From Pseudomonas sp. B21_DOA (GTDB lineage: Bacteria > Pseudomonadota > Gammaproteobacteria > Pseudomonadales > Pseudomonadaceae), in assembly GCA_030544685.1 (NCBI GenBank), contig CP086683.1:434001-498000 (forward strand): a DNA stretch of 64,000 nucleotides, written 5' to 3'. The translations under genes were made by a program, and so were the position numbers. Below, one piece after another: positions 28,463 to 37,285 of this stretch; positions within the stretch are counted from its first letter, which is position 1, and the number at the start of each line of letters is the position of its first letter. The notes under the pieces are model-generated. The model was not told the DNA's origin and ran no database searches. It was given only the letters and a program-made list of their open reading frames with translations.

Positions 28463-28552
28463 TGTGGCAGCGAGCCTGCTCGCGAATGCGTCAGGTGAGT
28501 CGATGCATGTGTCGGCTGACAGCCCGCCTTCGCGAGCAGGCTCGCTCCCACA
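28463..28552. repeat. REP element pair, family A
   Basis: GTGGCAGCGAGCCTGCTCGC and the complementary GCGAGCAGGCTCGCTCCCAC lie immediately downstream of etfB, at the end of the dgc operon. Confidence 0.88.
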
Positions 28553-28580
28553 GTGGTTATTCCATGCCAGGAAGAAGTGA

Positions 28581-29350
28581 CTAGCGGACAACGCCCTCTT
28601 CAATCAGCAGCTTCAGAATCGCCTCCGCCCCAGCCTGTGCGGTGACGCCTTTGAGCACCTGCCCCCGCCGCCACTGGCCTTGGCCGTCGCAGCCTTCATC
28701 CGGTCCGCCCCACTCTTGGCCTTGATCACCTTCAAGCGCTTGGGTCGTGGCTTGGCCGGTTGCAGCGTGGCGACGGCCAACAACTCGTCCTCCATCACCT
28801 CAACGTCATCGGCGGCCAATTCGCCCCGTCGCGCCGGGCCATAAGCACTCTGCCGAGGCTTCGGCGCGGCGTTATCCACAGTCGCAAGAAACGGCAGTTT
28901 CACCTTCAACCGACGCCGCTGGCCGCGCGGCAATGCTTGCAAGACCAGCGCCGATCCGTCGTTGATCGACTCGACCTGCGCCAGGCCCACCACCAGCGGC
29001 CAGCCCAGACCTTCCGCCAGCAGGAACGGCAACATCCCAGAACCCTCCCCGGTTTCCGCCTGGCTGCCGGTCAGCACCACTTGCGCCCCGGCATCGCGCA
29101 GGTACGCGGTCAGCGCCGGCAAGGCATCGGCGCCAGCGGGTTGTTCCAGCACATGCAGTTGTTCCAGGCCCATGCCCAGATAGGCACGCAGGGCCGGTTC
29201 GGCAACATCACCGGCGTGAAGCACTTGCAGGTTATCCCCAGCCAGTTGCAGGCCCAGTTCCACCGCGCGCGCATCCTGATCGGCGCGCCGTGGCCGACCC
29301 GAGGTCGGGTGAGCGCCGATGGAAACCAGACTGATAACGTTCGTGTTCAT
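28581..29350 (-). CDS. etfB: Electron transfer flavoprotein beta subunit, frameshifted near its end
   Basis: This is the beta subunit of an electron transfer flavoprotein dedicated to the dimethylglycine pathway. It carries AMP and shuttles electrons with EtfA to the quinone pool. From 29350 the protein shows VSIGAHPTSGRPRRADQDA, VVLTGSQAETGEGSGMLPFLLAEGLGWP and RPKRLKVIKAKSG. The five-C run at 28662-28666 lacks one base. Restoring it continues into GGQVLKGVTAQAGAEAILKL and ends at TAG 28581, total 256 residues. It is last in the operon, nine bases after etfA. A perfect DnaA box lies inside at 28872-28880. Confidence 0.88.
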
Positions 29351-29359
29351 AGCGTTTCC

Positions 29360-30580
29360 TTAAGCCGCATCGCGTTTGGCTTCGTTGCGGTAAGCCGCGA
29401 CCGCTTCGATCAACGCTTGCAGAATCTCTGCGCTTTCGCCGATTACCGACAGATCGGCACGCTTGATCATGTCGCACCCCGGATCGAGGTTGATCGCCAC
29501 CACCTTGTCGCAGGCGCCAATGCCTTGCAGGTGCTGGATCGCTCCCGAGATACCCACAGCCACATAAACCCGCGCGGTGACCCAGGTGCCGGACGCGCCG
29601 ACCTGGCGGTCGCGGGCCATGAAGCCGTCGTCCACCGCAACGCGCGAAGCACCCTCGGTGGCGCCGAGTGCTGCGGCGGTTTCGTGAAACAGCTGCCAGT
29701 CCTTGACCCCGTTGCCGCCAGAGAAAATGAACTCGGCTTCGGCCATCGGGATAGCAGCCGGATCCACCGCCACGGCACCAAGATCCTCGATTCGCGAAAG
29801 ACTGCGCGCAACGCTTGTGGATAACTCAACCGGCAACGCTTCGTGACGAGTTTCGCTGACCGGTTCTGCGCATTCGGCAGCGGCGAGAATCAACCGCGCC
29901 ACTGGACGCGCCAGGTCCTGCAATCCGGCCCCGGCGCGGCCGATGCACTCCTGATCCTTGACCTGCCAGACCCGCGTGGCCGGGCGCTCGCCCAGTGCAG
30001 CAGCAAAGCGCCGACCGAGTTCGCCGCCACCGCTGCGACTGTCCGGCAGCAACCAGTGACGCGGGTTGAACTGGTTATCCACAGCGCGCAAACCCTGCAC
30101 CCGTTGTTCCGGTGCATAACCGCTGAATTCCTCACCTTCAAGCACCAGCAAGCGATCAACGCCGGCGGTTTCGAAAGCGCTTTCCTTGTGCTCGCCGAAC
30201 ACCACGGCGAGTACCGCACCATCGCTGCCGGCCAGTTGGTGAGCGAGGCCGAGCAGATCGCGGTCGTGGCTGCTCAAGCGGCCGCCGACCATATCCGGCA
30301 CCACGCTGATGTAGAACGCCGGAGCCGGTACCTGATGCAGCGGCAACTGCACTTCAACAGCAGCCGAGCGCTTGACCGCCCCACCCTGCTGCGCGCCGCT
30401 GCGGTCAATGCGTTTGATGCCGTTGGGGCCGATAAAACCCATGCCGTGCAGATTCTTGCGGATAACGCCGTTGGGCCCCATCCAGCTGTGCTGCGCCGGT
30501 TGCATCGCCGCGTGCAGCGGATGCAGGCGGTTGCGCGCAATCCATTCGGCGCGCGGGTCGCGGCGGATAATGTCGCTCAT
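29360..30580 (-). CDS. etfA: Electron transfer flavoprotein alpha subunit
   Basis: This is an ETF alpha-type subunit of 406 residues. Its C-terminal FAD-binding domain has the family signature (GASGTWVTARVYVAVGISGA, INLDPGCDMIKRADLSVIGE). The N-terminal part is longer than in housekeeping EtfA and contains DPRAEWIARNRLHP and MGPNGVIRKN, as in the dgc-linked paralogues. Its start overlaps the dgcB stop (ATGA), so the two are coupled. It likely accepts electrons from DgcA/DgcB. It contains two perfect DnaA boxes (29816-29824 and 30075-30083). Confidence 0.9.
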   Translation of the reverse strand: MSDIIRRDPRAEWIARNRLHPLHAAMQPAQHSWMGPNGVIRKNLHGMGFIGPNGIKRIDRSGAQQGGAVKRSAAVEVQLPLHQVPAPAFYISVVPDMVGGRLSSHDRDLLGLAHQLAGSDGAVLAVVFGEHKESAFETAGVDRLLVLEGEEFSGYAPEQRVQGLRAVDNQFNPRHWLLPDSRSGGGELGRRFAAALGERPATRVWQVKDQECIGRAGAGLQDLARPVARLILAAAECAEPVSETRHEALPVELSTSVARSLSRIEDLGAVAVDPAAIPMAEAEFIFSGGNGVKDWQLFHETAAALGATEGASRVAVDDGFMARDRQVGASGTWVTARVYVAVGISGAIQHLQGIGACDKVVAINLDPGCDMIKRADLSVIGESAEILQALIEAVAAYRNEAKRDAA

Positions 30581-32529
30581 CAGTGCGCCTCCGCAGGTTC
30601 ACGTTTGGCCGGGGTGGCAGGCTTGCTTGGCGCGGCGTCCTCGAGCAACGCGTCGGCCACCAGTTCGGCGATGTCCTTGATCAGCGGACGCGGTTCGACC
30701 ACACCTTCGAGCATCGCCGTGCACTGTGGACAACCCACCGCCACCAGTTCGGCGCCAGTTTCGCGGATGTCTTCCATGCGCATGTCGGGGATGCGCTGCT
30801 TGCCCGGAATGTCGGTGATCGGCGCGCCGCCACCACCGCCGCAGCAGCGCGAACGGAAGCCGGAACGTTGCATCTCTTTGACTTCGATGCCGAGGGCACG
30901 CAGCACTTCGCGCGGCGCTTCGTACTCGCCGTTGTAGCGGCCCAGATAGCACGGATCGTGATAGGTCACGCTGCTGCCTTTGTGCTGACCGAGATTGAGC
31001 GCGCCGGCCTGAATGATCTCGGCCATGTAGGTGCTGTGGTGCTGCACCAGGTAATTGCCGTCGAAGGCGCCGTATTCGTTTTTCAGCACATGGAAACTGT
31101 GCGGATCGCAGGTGACGATGCGGTTGAAGCTGTATTTGGCCAGAGTCTGGATGTTGCGCTTGGCCAGCAACTGGAACGTCGCCTCGTCGCCGAGACGCCG
31201 CGCCACATCACCACTGTCGCGCTCTTCGAGGCCGAGCACGGCGAAGTCGATGTTTGCCGCTTTCAGCACTTTGACGAACGCGCGCAGGGTGCGCTGGTTG
31301 CGCATGTCGAAGGCGCCGTCGCCGACCCAGAACAGCACGTCGGTGGATTTCTTTTCGCTGAGCAGATTGAGGTTCAGATCCGCCGCCCAGTTCATCCGCC
31401 CGCCCGGGGCAAAACCGCCGGGGTTGTCGGTGGCGATCAGGTTTTCGAGGACTTCGGCACCCTTGTTCGGGGTCGCGCCTTTTTCCAGGGTCAGGTGACG
31501 GCGCATGTCGACGATCGCATCGACGTGCTCGATCATCATCGGGCATTCCTCGACGCAGGCGCGGCAGGTGGTGCACGACCACAGGGTTTCGGCATCGACC
31601 AGACCGTTGACGATCGGTTGGTGCGGATTGCCGCCATGCTCGCCGATTGGTTTGCCCGGATACGGGCTGCCGGCGAACTTCGCGTCAGTGCCGCCGGCGA
31701 GGCCGACGACCATGTCCTGAATCAGTTTTTTCGGGTTCAGCGGCTGGCCGGCGGCGAAGGCCGGGCACGCTGCTTCGCACTTGCCGCACTGCACGCAGGC
31801 GTCGAAACCGAGCAATTGGTTCCAGGTGAAATCCTTGGGTTTTTCCACGCCCAGCGGCGCATCGGGATTGTTCAGGTCCAGCGGCTTCAAACCGGTCGAG
31901 CGCCCGCCGCCAAAGCGTTCCGGGCGACGGTGCCAGGCCAGGTGCAGCGCACCGGCAAAGGCGTGTTTCATCGGCCCGCCCCAGGTCATGCCGAAGAACA
32001 GTTCCGACACGCCCCACAGCACGCCAACACCGAGAATGGCGGCGAGCACCCAGCCGCCGAAGTTTTCCGGCAGGATCCCGGCCACCGGCAGGGTCACCAG
32101 GAAAAACGACGCGGAGAAGGCCAGCAGGCTTTTCGGCAGGCGCATCCACGGGCCTTTCGACAGACGCGCAGGCGGATTGACCCGGCGCAGATACATGAAG
32201 ATCGCGCCGACAAACATCACCGCCGACATCAGCAGCAAGGCGTAGCCGAGGATGCGGTTATGCAGGCCGAAGCCGTGCACCAGAATGGCCAGCACAATCG
32301 ACGCCACCGCACCGCCCGCTGTGGCGACGTGGGTATTGGCAATGTATTTGTCCCGCGCGACGACGTGGTGCAGGTCGACCATGTAGCGCTTGGGCATGGC
32401 CAGCAGACCGCCGAGCAGATCGACCTTCGCCGCCCGCCCTCGGCGCCACATGTTCATCCGCCGCAACGCACCGAGGACAGCAAGGCCCAGGGCTGCGAAC
32501 AACAGGATTGGAAGAAGGGTGTTCAACAT
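30580..32529 (-). CDS. dgcB: Dimethylglycine demethylation iron-sulfur membrane protein
   Basis: DgcB is required with DgcA for dimethylglycine demethylation to sarcosine. It is 649 residues from the ATG at 32529. The first 200 residues contain about five membrane helices (LPILLFAALGLAVLGAL, YALLLMSAVMFVGAIFMYL). Two 4Fe-4S ferredoxin motifs follow (CVQCGKCEAACP and CTTCRACVEECP), then CCG-type domains (DPCYLGRYNGEYEAPREVL, SRCCGGGGGAP). This architecture resembles heterodisulfide-reductase-type quinone-linked electron carriers. It probably passes electrons between DgcA, EtfAB and quinone. REP copies separate it from dgcA. Confidence 0.93.
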   Translation of the reverse strand: MLNTLLPILLFAALGLAVLGALRRMNMWRRGRAAKVDLLGGLLAMPKRYMVDLHHVVARDKYIANTHVATAGGAVASIVLAILVHGFGLHNRILGYALLLMSAVMFVGAIFMYLRRVNPPARLSKGPWMRLPKSLLAFSASFFLVTLPVAGILPENFGGWVLAAILGVGVLWGVSELFFGMTWGGPMKHAFAGALHLAWHRRPERFGGGRSTGLKPLDLNNPDAPLGVEKPKDFTWNQLLGFDACVQCGKCEAACPAFAAGQPLNPKKLIQDMVVGLAGGTDAKFAGSPYPGKPIGEHGGNPHQPIVNGLVDAETLWSCTTCRACVEECPMMIEHVDAIVDMRRHLTLEKGATPNKGAEVLENLIATDNPGGFAPGGRMNWAADLNLNLLSEKKSTDVLFWVGDGAFDMRNQRTLRAFVKVLKAANIDFAVLGLEERDSGDVARRLGDEATFQLLAKRNIQTLAKYSFNRIVTCDPHSFHVLKNEYGAFDGNYLVQHHSTYMAEIIQAGALNLGQHKGSSVTYHDPCYLGRYNGEYEAPREVLRALGIEVKEMQRSGFRSRCCGGGGGAPITDIPGKQRIPDMRMEDIRETGAELVAVGCPQCTAMLEGVVEPRPLIKDIAELVADALLEDAAPSKPATPAKREPAEAH

Positions 32530-32585
32530 AGGTGTTGCTCCCAAAGACCGCAGGGTCTTGCAGGTCGAGTTGCCTACTCGGTCAC

Positions 32586-32677
32586 TGTGGGAGCGAGCTT
32601 GCTCGCGAAGGCGGACTGACATTCAACATCGATGTCGACTGATCCACCGCTTTCGCGAGCAAGCTCGCTCCCACAGG
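32586..32677. repeat. REP element pair, family A, inside dgc operon
   Basis: TGTGGGAGCGAGCTTGCTCG and the complementary CGAGCAAGCTCGCTCCCACA lie between dgcA and dgcB on opposite arms of a 45-base spacer. Confidence 0.9.
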
Positions 32678-32691
32678 GTTATGTGCAAGCC

Positions 32692-34751
32692 TTAAAAGTC
32701 TTTACACAGTCTGAGTGCGTCATAGATCGCGGCGTGGGTATTACGCTGCGCCACGCAGTCGCCGATGCGGAACAGCAAGTAGCCGTCGCCTGCTTCGCTC
32801 AGCGAAGGTTGCGGCTGGATCGCGAACAGCGCTTCGACATCGATCTGGCCCTTGTTGCGCGAGCCGTCCTTGAGGGCGTAGTAGATTTCCTCGTCCGGGC
32901 GCACGCCGTTTTCGACGACCACCTGATCGACCACCCGTTCCTCTTTCGCGCCGGTGTATTCGTTCTCCAGCACTGCGATCAGCTTGTCGCCCTCGCGGTA
33001 GACCTTCTCCAGCATCATGTCGCCGGTCATGATCACTTCTTTCGGGTACATGCTGCGGTAGTAGGTCGGGAACGACGTGCCGCCGATGGCCACGCCCGGT
33101 TTGATGTCGTCGGTGACGATCTCGACCTGGCTGCCCTTGTCGGCGAGGAAGTCGGCGACCGACATGCCGGTGAATTCGCAAATGGTGTCGTAGACCAGCA
33201 CGTTCTTGCCCGGCGCGACTTTGCCGTCGAGCACGTCCCAGCTGCTCACCACCAGTCCTTCGGCCGCGCCCCAGTGTTCGTTCTGCTCCAGGTACGGATG
33301 ACCACCAACCGCCAGCACCACGACATCCGGACGCAGGTCCATGATGGTGTCGGCATCCGCCGCCGTGCCCAGGCGCAGATCGACTTTCAACCGCGCCAGT
33401 TCCAGCTGGAACCAGCGGGTAATGCCGGCGATCTGGTCACGCTGCGGTGCTTTCGATGCGGTGGTGATCTGCCCGCCGATGAAGTCTTTTTCTCGAACAG
33501 GGTTACGTCGTGGCCACGCTCGGCGGCCACGCGCGCGGCTTCCATCCCGGCCGGGCCGGCACCTACGATCACCACTTTGCGTTTTGGCCCGGTGGATTTC
33601 TCGATGATGTGCGGCACGCCCATGTATTCACGGGAGGTTGCGGCGTTCTGGATGCACAGCACGTCCAGCCCCTGATACTGGCGGTCGATGCAATAGTTGG
33701 CGCCGACGCACTGCTTGATCTGGTCGATCTGGCCCATCTTGATCTTGGCGATCAGGTGCGGGTCGGCGATGTGCGCGCGGGTCATGCCGACCATGTCAAC
33801 GTAACCGCCCTCAAGGATGCGCGTCGCCTGGTTCGGGTCCTTGATGTTCTGCGCGTGCAGCACCGGCACCTTGACCACTTCCTTGATCCCGGCAGCCAGA
33901 TGCAGGAATGGCTCCGGTGGATAACTCATGTTCGGAATGACGTTGGCCAGGGTGTTGTGAGTATCGCAACCCGAGCCGACCACGCCGATGAAATCGAGCA
34001 TGCCGGTGTCGTCGTAATACTTGGCGATCTGCTTCATGTCCTCGTGGGACAAGCCGTCCGGGTGGAACTCGTCACCGCACAGACGCATGCCCACGCAGAA
34101 GTCGTCACCGACCTCGGCGCGCACGGCTTTCAGGACTTCCAGGCCGAACTTCATCCGCCCTTCGAAGGTGCCGCCCCATTCATCGGTACGCTTGTTGACG
34201 CGCGGGCTCCAGAACTGGTCGATCATGTGCTGGTGCACGGCCGACAGTTCGACGCCATCGAGGCCACCAGCCTTGGCCCGGCGCGCAGCCTGGGCGTAGT
34301 TGCCGATCACTCGCCAGATCTCTTCCGGCTCGATGGTTTTGCAAGTGGCGCGGTGCACCGGTTCACGGATGCCCGAGGGCGACATCAAGGTCGGCCAGTT
34401 GAAACCGTCCCAGCGCGAGCGACGACCCATGTGGGTAATCTGGATCATGATCTTGGCGCCATGCTTGTGCATGGCGTCGGCCAGATTCTGGAAGTGCGGA
34501 ATGATCCGGTCGGTGGACAGATTGACCGAACTCCACCATTCCTGCGGGCTGTCGATCGCCACGACAGACGAACCGCCGCAAATCGCCAGGCCGATGCCGC
34601 CCTTGGCCTTCTCTTCGTAATACTTGACGTAGCGGTCGGTGGTCATGCCACCGTCAGTCGCGTAGACCTCAGCGTGCGCGGTGCTGAGCACGCGGTTGCG
34701 GATGGTCAGTTTGCCGATCTGGATCGGCTGGAACATTGCTTCGAAAGCCAT
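32692..34751 (-). CDS. dgcA: Dimethylglycine demethylase (FMN/FeS), frameshifted in this sequence
   Basis: DgcA belongs to the trimethylamine-dehydrogenase/2,4-dienoyl-CoA-reductase family. It demethylates dimethylglycine to sarcosine. Expected length is 686 residues: an FMN TIM barrel (MFQPIQIGKLTIRNRVLSTA, residues 1-350), an FeS segment, and a dinucleotide-binding C-terminal half (KVVIVGAGPAGMEAARVAAE). The five-T run at 33487-33491 lacks one base; restoring it gives LFEKKDFIGGQITTASKAP and the intact C-terminus ending LRLCKDF. The FeS motif reads CVGANYC...C, with Ala where trimethylamine dehydrogenase has its second Cys. Confidence 0.94.
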
Positions 34752-34766
34752 GGCACGGTCCTCGGC

Positions 34767-35297
34767 TTACAACGGCTTGACGATGAACAAGCCGTCATCG
34801 TGGCCCTCTTCGGAGCCTCCGTAGACTTGTTCGGCGACAGTGCGGATCTTGCTGCCACGGGCTTCGAGAATCTGGTCCATGGCGCCGGCGAACCAGCCGG
34901 TGAACATGTAATCGACCTTGCGCCCGACCTTGCCGTAGACATAGACGAATGCCGAGTGCTCGAGCTTGACGCTGGCGGTGCCTTTATCGAGGTCGATGTC
35001 CTGAATCTTGAACAGCCCCCAACCGCGCTGCGACAGGCGCTTCATGTAGTGCTCGAACACCGCGACGCCTTCCAGGCCGTGGCATTCGGCTTCCTTTTCA
35101 CACCAGTGCCAGGCGGATTTGTAGCCGGCCTTATAGAGGATCTCGGCATAGGCTTCGGCGCCGAGCACTTCCTCGATGCCCATGTGGTTATTGACGAAAA
35201 AGTGACGCGGCACATACAGCATTGGCAGGGCGTCGGAGGTCCAGACACCGGTCTCGCTGTCGACTTCGATAGGCAATTGCGGGGCGATCTTGGCCAT
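34767..35297 (-). CDS. DUF5943 protein of the dgc operon
   Basis: This 176-residue cytosolic protein has the V4R-like (4-vinyl reductase, small-molecule-sensing) character: GAEAYAEILYKAGYKSAWHWCEKEAECHG, ALEHYMKRLSQRGWGLF-like segments and a C-terminal VYGGSEEGHDDGLF. The equivalent gene lies between the dipeptidase-like gene and dgcA in P. aeruginosa (PA5397 by position). No enzymatic role is established to my knowledge. It lies 15 bases before dgcA and is surely co-transcribed. Confidence 0.85.
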   Translation of the reverse strand: MAKIAPQLPIEVDSETGVWTSDALPMLYVPRHFFVNNHMGIEEVLGAEAYAEILYKAGYKSAWHWCEKEAECHGLEGVAVFEHYMKRLSQRGWGLFKIQDIDLDKGTASVKLEHSAFVYVYGKVGRKVDYMFTGWFAGAMDQILEARGSKIRTVAEQVYGGSEEGHDDGLFIVKPL

Positions 35298-35374
35298 GGA
35301 AACTTAACTCCAGAAAATTTTGTGTGTTGCCCCCGGCGCGGATGGCCGGGGAAAGGATTCAGAAGTGCGGCGGC

Positions 35375-36352
35375 TTATTCGCCCCAGACATCTTTCAGAA
35401 CGTTCACCCAGTTCTCTCCCATGATCTTGCGCACCACGCGCTCGGAATGGCCGCGCTTGAGCAGGGTTTCGGTGAGGTTGGGGAATTCGCCGACGGTGCG
35501 GATGCCCAGCGGGTTGATGATCTTGCCGAAGCTGGTCAGGCGGCGGGCGTAGCCCTTGTCGTGGGTCAGGTATTCGAAGAAGTCCTGGCCGTGACCCTGA
35601 GTGAAATCGGTGCCGATACCGATGGCGTCTTCGCCGACGATGTTCATGGTGTATTCGATGGCTTCGGCGTAATCGTCGATGGTCGAATCAATGCCCTTGG
35701 CGAGGAACGGCGCGAACATGGTCACGCCGACGAAACCGCCGTGGTCGGCAATGAACTTCAGCTCTGCATCGGATTTGTTGCGCGGGTGCTCTTTGAGACC
35801 CGACGGCAGGCAGTGCGAATAGCAGACCGGTTTTTTCGATTCGAGAATGACTTCTTCGGAGGTCTTGGAACCGACGTGGGACAGGTCGCACATGACGCCA
35901 ACACGGTTCATTTCAGCCACAATTTCGCGACCGAAACCCGACAGGCCGCCGTCGCGTTCGTAGCAACCGGTGCCGACCAGATTCTGGGTGTTGTAGCACA
36001 TCTGCACGATACCGACGCCGAGCTGCTTGAACACCTCGACATAGCCGATCTGGTCTTCGAAAGCGTGGGCATTCTGGAAGCCGAAGAGGATGCCGGTCTT
36101 GCCCTGCTCCTTGGCCCGACGGATGTCCGCGGTAGTACGCACCGGCATCACCAGGTCGCTGTTTTCGCGGATCAGTTTCTGGCTGGCAGCAATGTTGTTC
36201 ACGGTCGCCTGAAAGCCTTCCCACACCGACACAGTGCAGTTGGCTGCCGTCAGACCGCCCTTGCGCATGTCTTCGAACAGCTCGCGGTTCCATTTGGCAA
36301 TGATCAGACCGTCGATAACGATGCTGTCGGCGTGTAGTTCGGCTGGGCTCAT
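35375..36352 (-). CDS. Membrane-dipeptidase-family (M19) protein with degenerate metal site
   Basis: This 325-residue TIM-barrel protein heads the dgc operon. It matches the renal dipeptidase family overall (VMCDLSHVGSKTSEEVI, VCYSHCLPSGLKEHPRN, GIGTDFTQGHGQ). The first HxD metal motif is missing (IVIDGLIIAKWN in place of DGHNDL), and the bridging Glu position appears as Gln or Asn (FGFQNAHAF). It is therefore unlikely to be a standard di-zinc dipeptidase. Its constant linkage to dgcAB suggests a role with dimethylglycine or related N-methyl compounds. The ATG at 36352 (MSPAELHADS) is chosen; the longer frame upstream crosses the divergent gene. Confidence 0.88.
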   Translation of the reverse strand: MSPAELHADSIVIDGLIIAKWNRELFEDMRKGGLTAANCTVSVWEGFQATVNNIAASQKLIRENSDLVMPVRTTADIRRAKEQGKTGILFGFQNAHAFEDQIGYVEVFKQLGVGIVQMCYNTQNLVGTGCYERDGGLSGFGREIVAEMNRVGVMCDLSHVGSKTSEEVILESKKPVCYSHCLPSGLKEHPRNKSDAELKFIADHGGFVGVTMFAPFLAKGIDSTIDDYAEAIEYTMNIVGEDAIGIGTDFTQGHGQDFFEYLTHDKGYARRLTSFGKIINPLGIRTVGEFPNLTETLLKRGHSERVVRKIMGENWVNVLKDVWGE

Positions 36353-36583
36353 CAGGCGTCCCCTTATTGGCAATTCATGCGCCGAATCGTCTGCCGGCGC
36401 TTTGGGGCCAGCATATGCCTCGGTGCCGGGGCGACCGGGTGCAAAAACGACAGGGGAATTGCCGAAAGCGTCAATCCGCGACAAAGGGTCGTCGGCCGCC
36501 CTCCTCGGCTGGCTGTTCAAGCCCGCGCGCTTACGCCAGAATCTGCCGCAGCCTGCACCTACCAACGGATTAGAGCGACCCCA

Positions 36584-36985
36584 ATGAAATCGATCTTCCT
36601 CGCCCTGGCACTGATTGCGACCGGCGCCCACGCCGCCGAAGAATCCGAGAACAACCCTTGCGACGCGGTGGAAAACGACATCCAGACCCTGGAATGCTCC
36701 GCCTACAGCCGCAGCACCGCCGAAGACCTGCTCAAAGACAACTACGCCAGCCTCAACGAACGCATGCAGACCGCGTACGGCAAGAACCCGACGCAACTGG
36801 CCGACATCACCGCCAAACTGAAAACCGCCCAGCAGCAGTGGTTGAAGACGCGGGATGCGGATTGCGCGGTGGAAGCGTTCCCGGCCACGGCGGGGAGCAA
36901 GGCGTTCACCATGGCGCAGAATGATTGTGTCGCGCGGATGAGTGATGAACGGTCGGAGTTTTTGGAGTCGATCGGGCAGGAATAA
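36584..36985 (+). CDS. LprI-like (DUF1311) secreted protein
   Basis: This 133-residue protein has a signal peptide (MKSIFLALALIATGAHA) and a mature helical domain with conserved cysteines (NPCDAVEND, LECSAYS, DADCAVEA, NDCVARM) and the WLKTRDADC motif of the LprI/DUF1311 family. Some members inhibit lysozyme. It probably resides in the periplasm. It is divergent from the dipeptidase-like gene across 231 bases, which contain several GCGAC/GTCG half-motifs without regular spacing. Confidence 0.82.
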   Translation: MKSIFLALALIATGAHAAEESENNPCDAVENDIQTLECSAYSRSTAEDLLKDNYASLNERMQTAYGKNPTQLADITAKLKTAQQQWLKTRDADCAVEAFPATAGSKAFTMAQNDCVARMSDERSEFLESIGQE

Positions 36986-37004
36986 ACATACAAAGGATAA
37001 ATCA

Positions 37005-37223
37005 ATGATTCCTCATGAAGTGGTCAGCCATATGGTTGACGGCGCAACACCGATCCGCGCCTGGCGCGAACATCTCAACCTGACGCAGGAAGAAGTGGCC
37101 AAGCGCATGGGCATATCGCAACCGGCGTTTGCCCAGCAGGAAACAGTCGCCAAACCCCGCAAGGCCACCCGCGAGAAAATTGCGGCGGCCTTTGGAATCA
37201 CTTCAGAGCAGCTTGAGCTCTAG
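37005..37223 (+). CDS. Small XRE-type HTH protein, orphan antitoxin-like
   Basis: This 72-residue protein is a nearly complete helix-turn-helix of the XRE class (NLTQEEVAKRMGISQPAFAQQE, residues about 30-51; TREKIAAAFGITSEQLEL at the end). The start (VVSHMVDGATPIRAWREHL) matches the middle of HigA/RelB-associated antitoxins (VxxMVxGExPIRVWRExRGLTQ), so it looks like the DNA-binding half of such an antitoxin. There is no toxin gene next to it. It follows the LprI-like gene by 19 bases and may be co-transcribed. Confidence 0.72.
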   Translation: MIPHEVVSHMVDGATPIRAWREHLNLTQEEVAKRMGISQPAFAQQETVAKPRKATREKIAAAFGITSEQLEL

Positions 37224-37285
37224 TCGGTTACGGCGTGATTGCCTGCTGTAATAGCCAGGCATTCAGACCGCCACCCCTGCCCGCG

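Noticed and set aside
30583..32619. Long open frame opposite dgcB (about 678 codons)
   Set aside because: Antisense shadow of dgcB with no domain content; dgcB itself has clear ferredoxin and CCG motifs.
33510..35552. Long plus-strand frame (about 680 codons) across dgcA and the DUF5943 gene
   Set aside because: Antisense to recognised genes and spans a gene boundary, so not credible.
36431..36482. GCGAC half-sites upstream of the dipeptidase-like gene as a GbdR operator
   Set aside because: Two GCGAC copies are present but 47 bases apart with no regular 20-21 base spacing, so I do not call a site.
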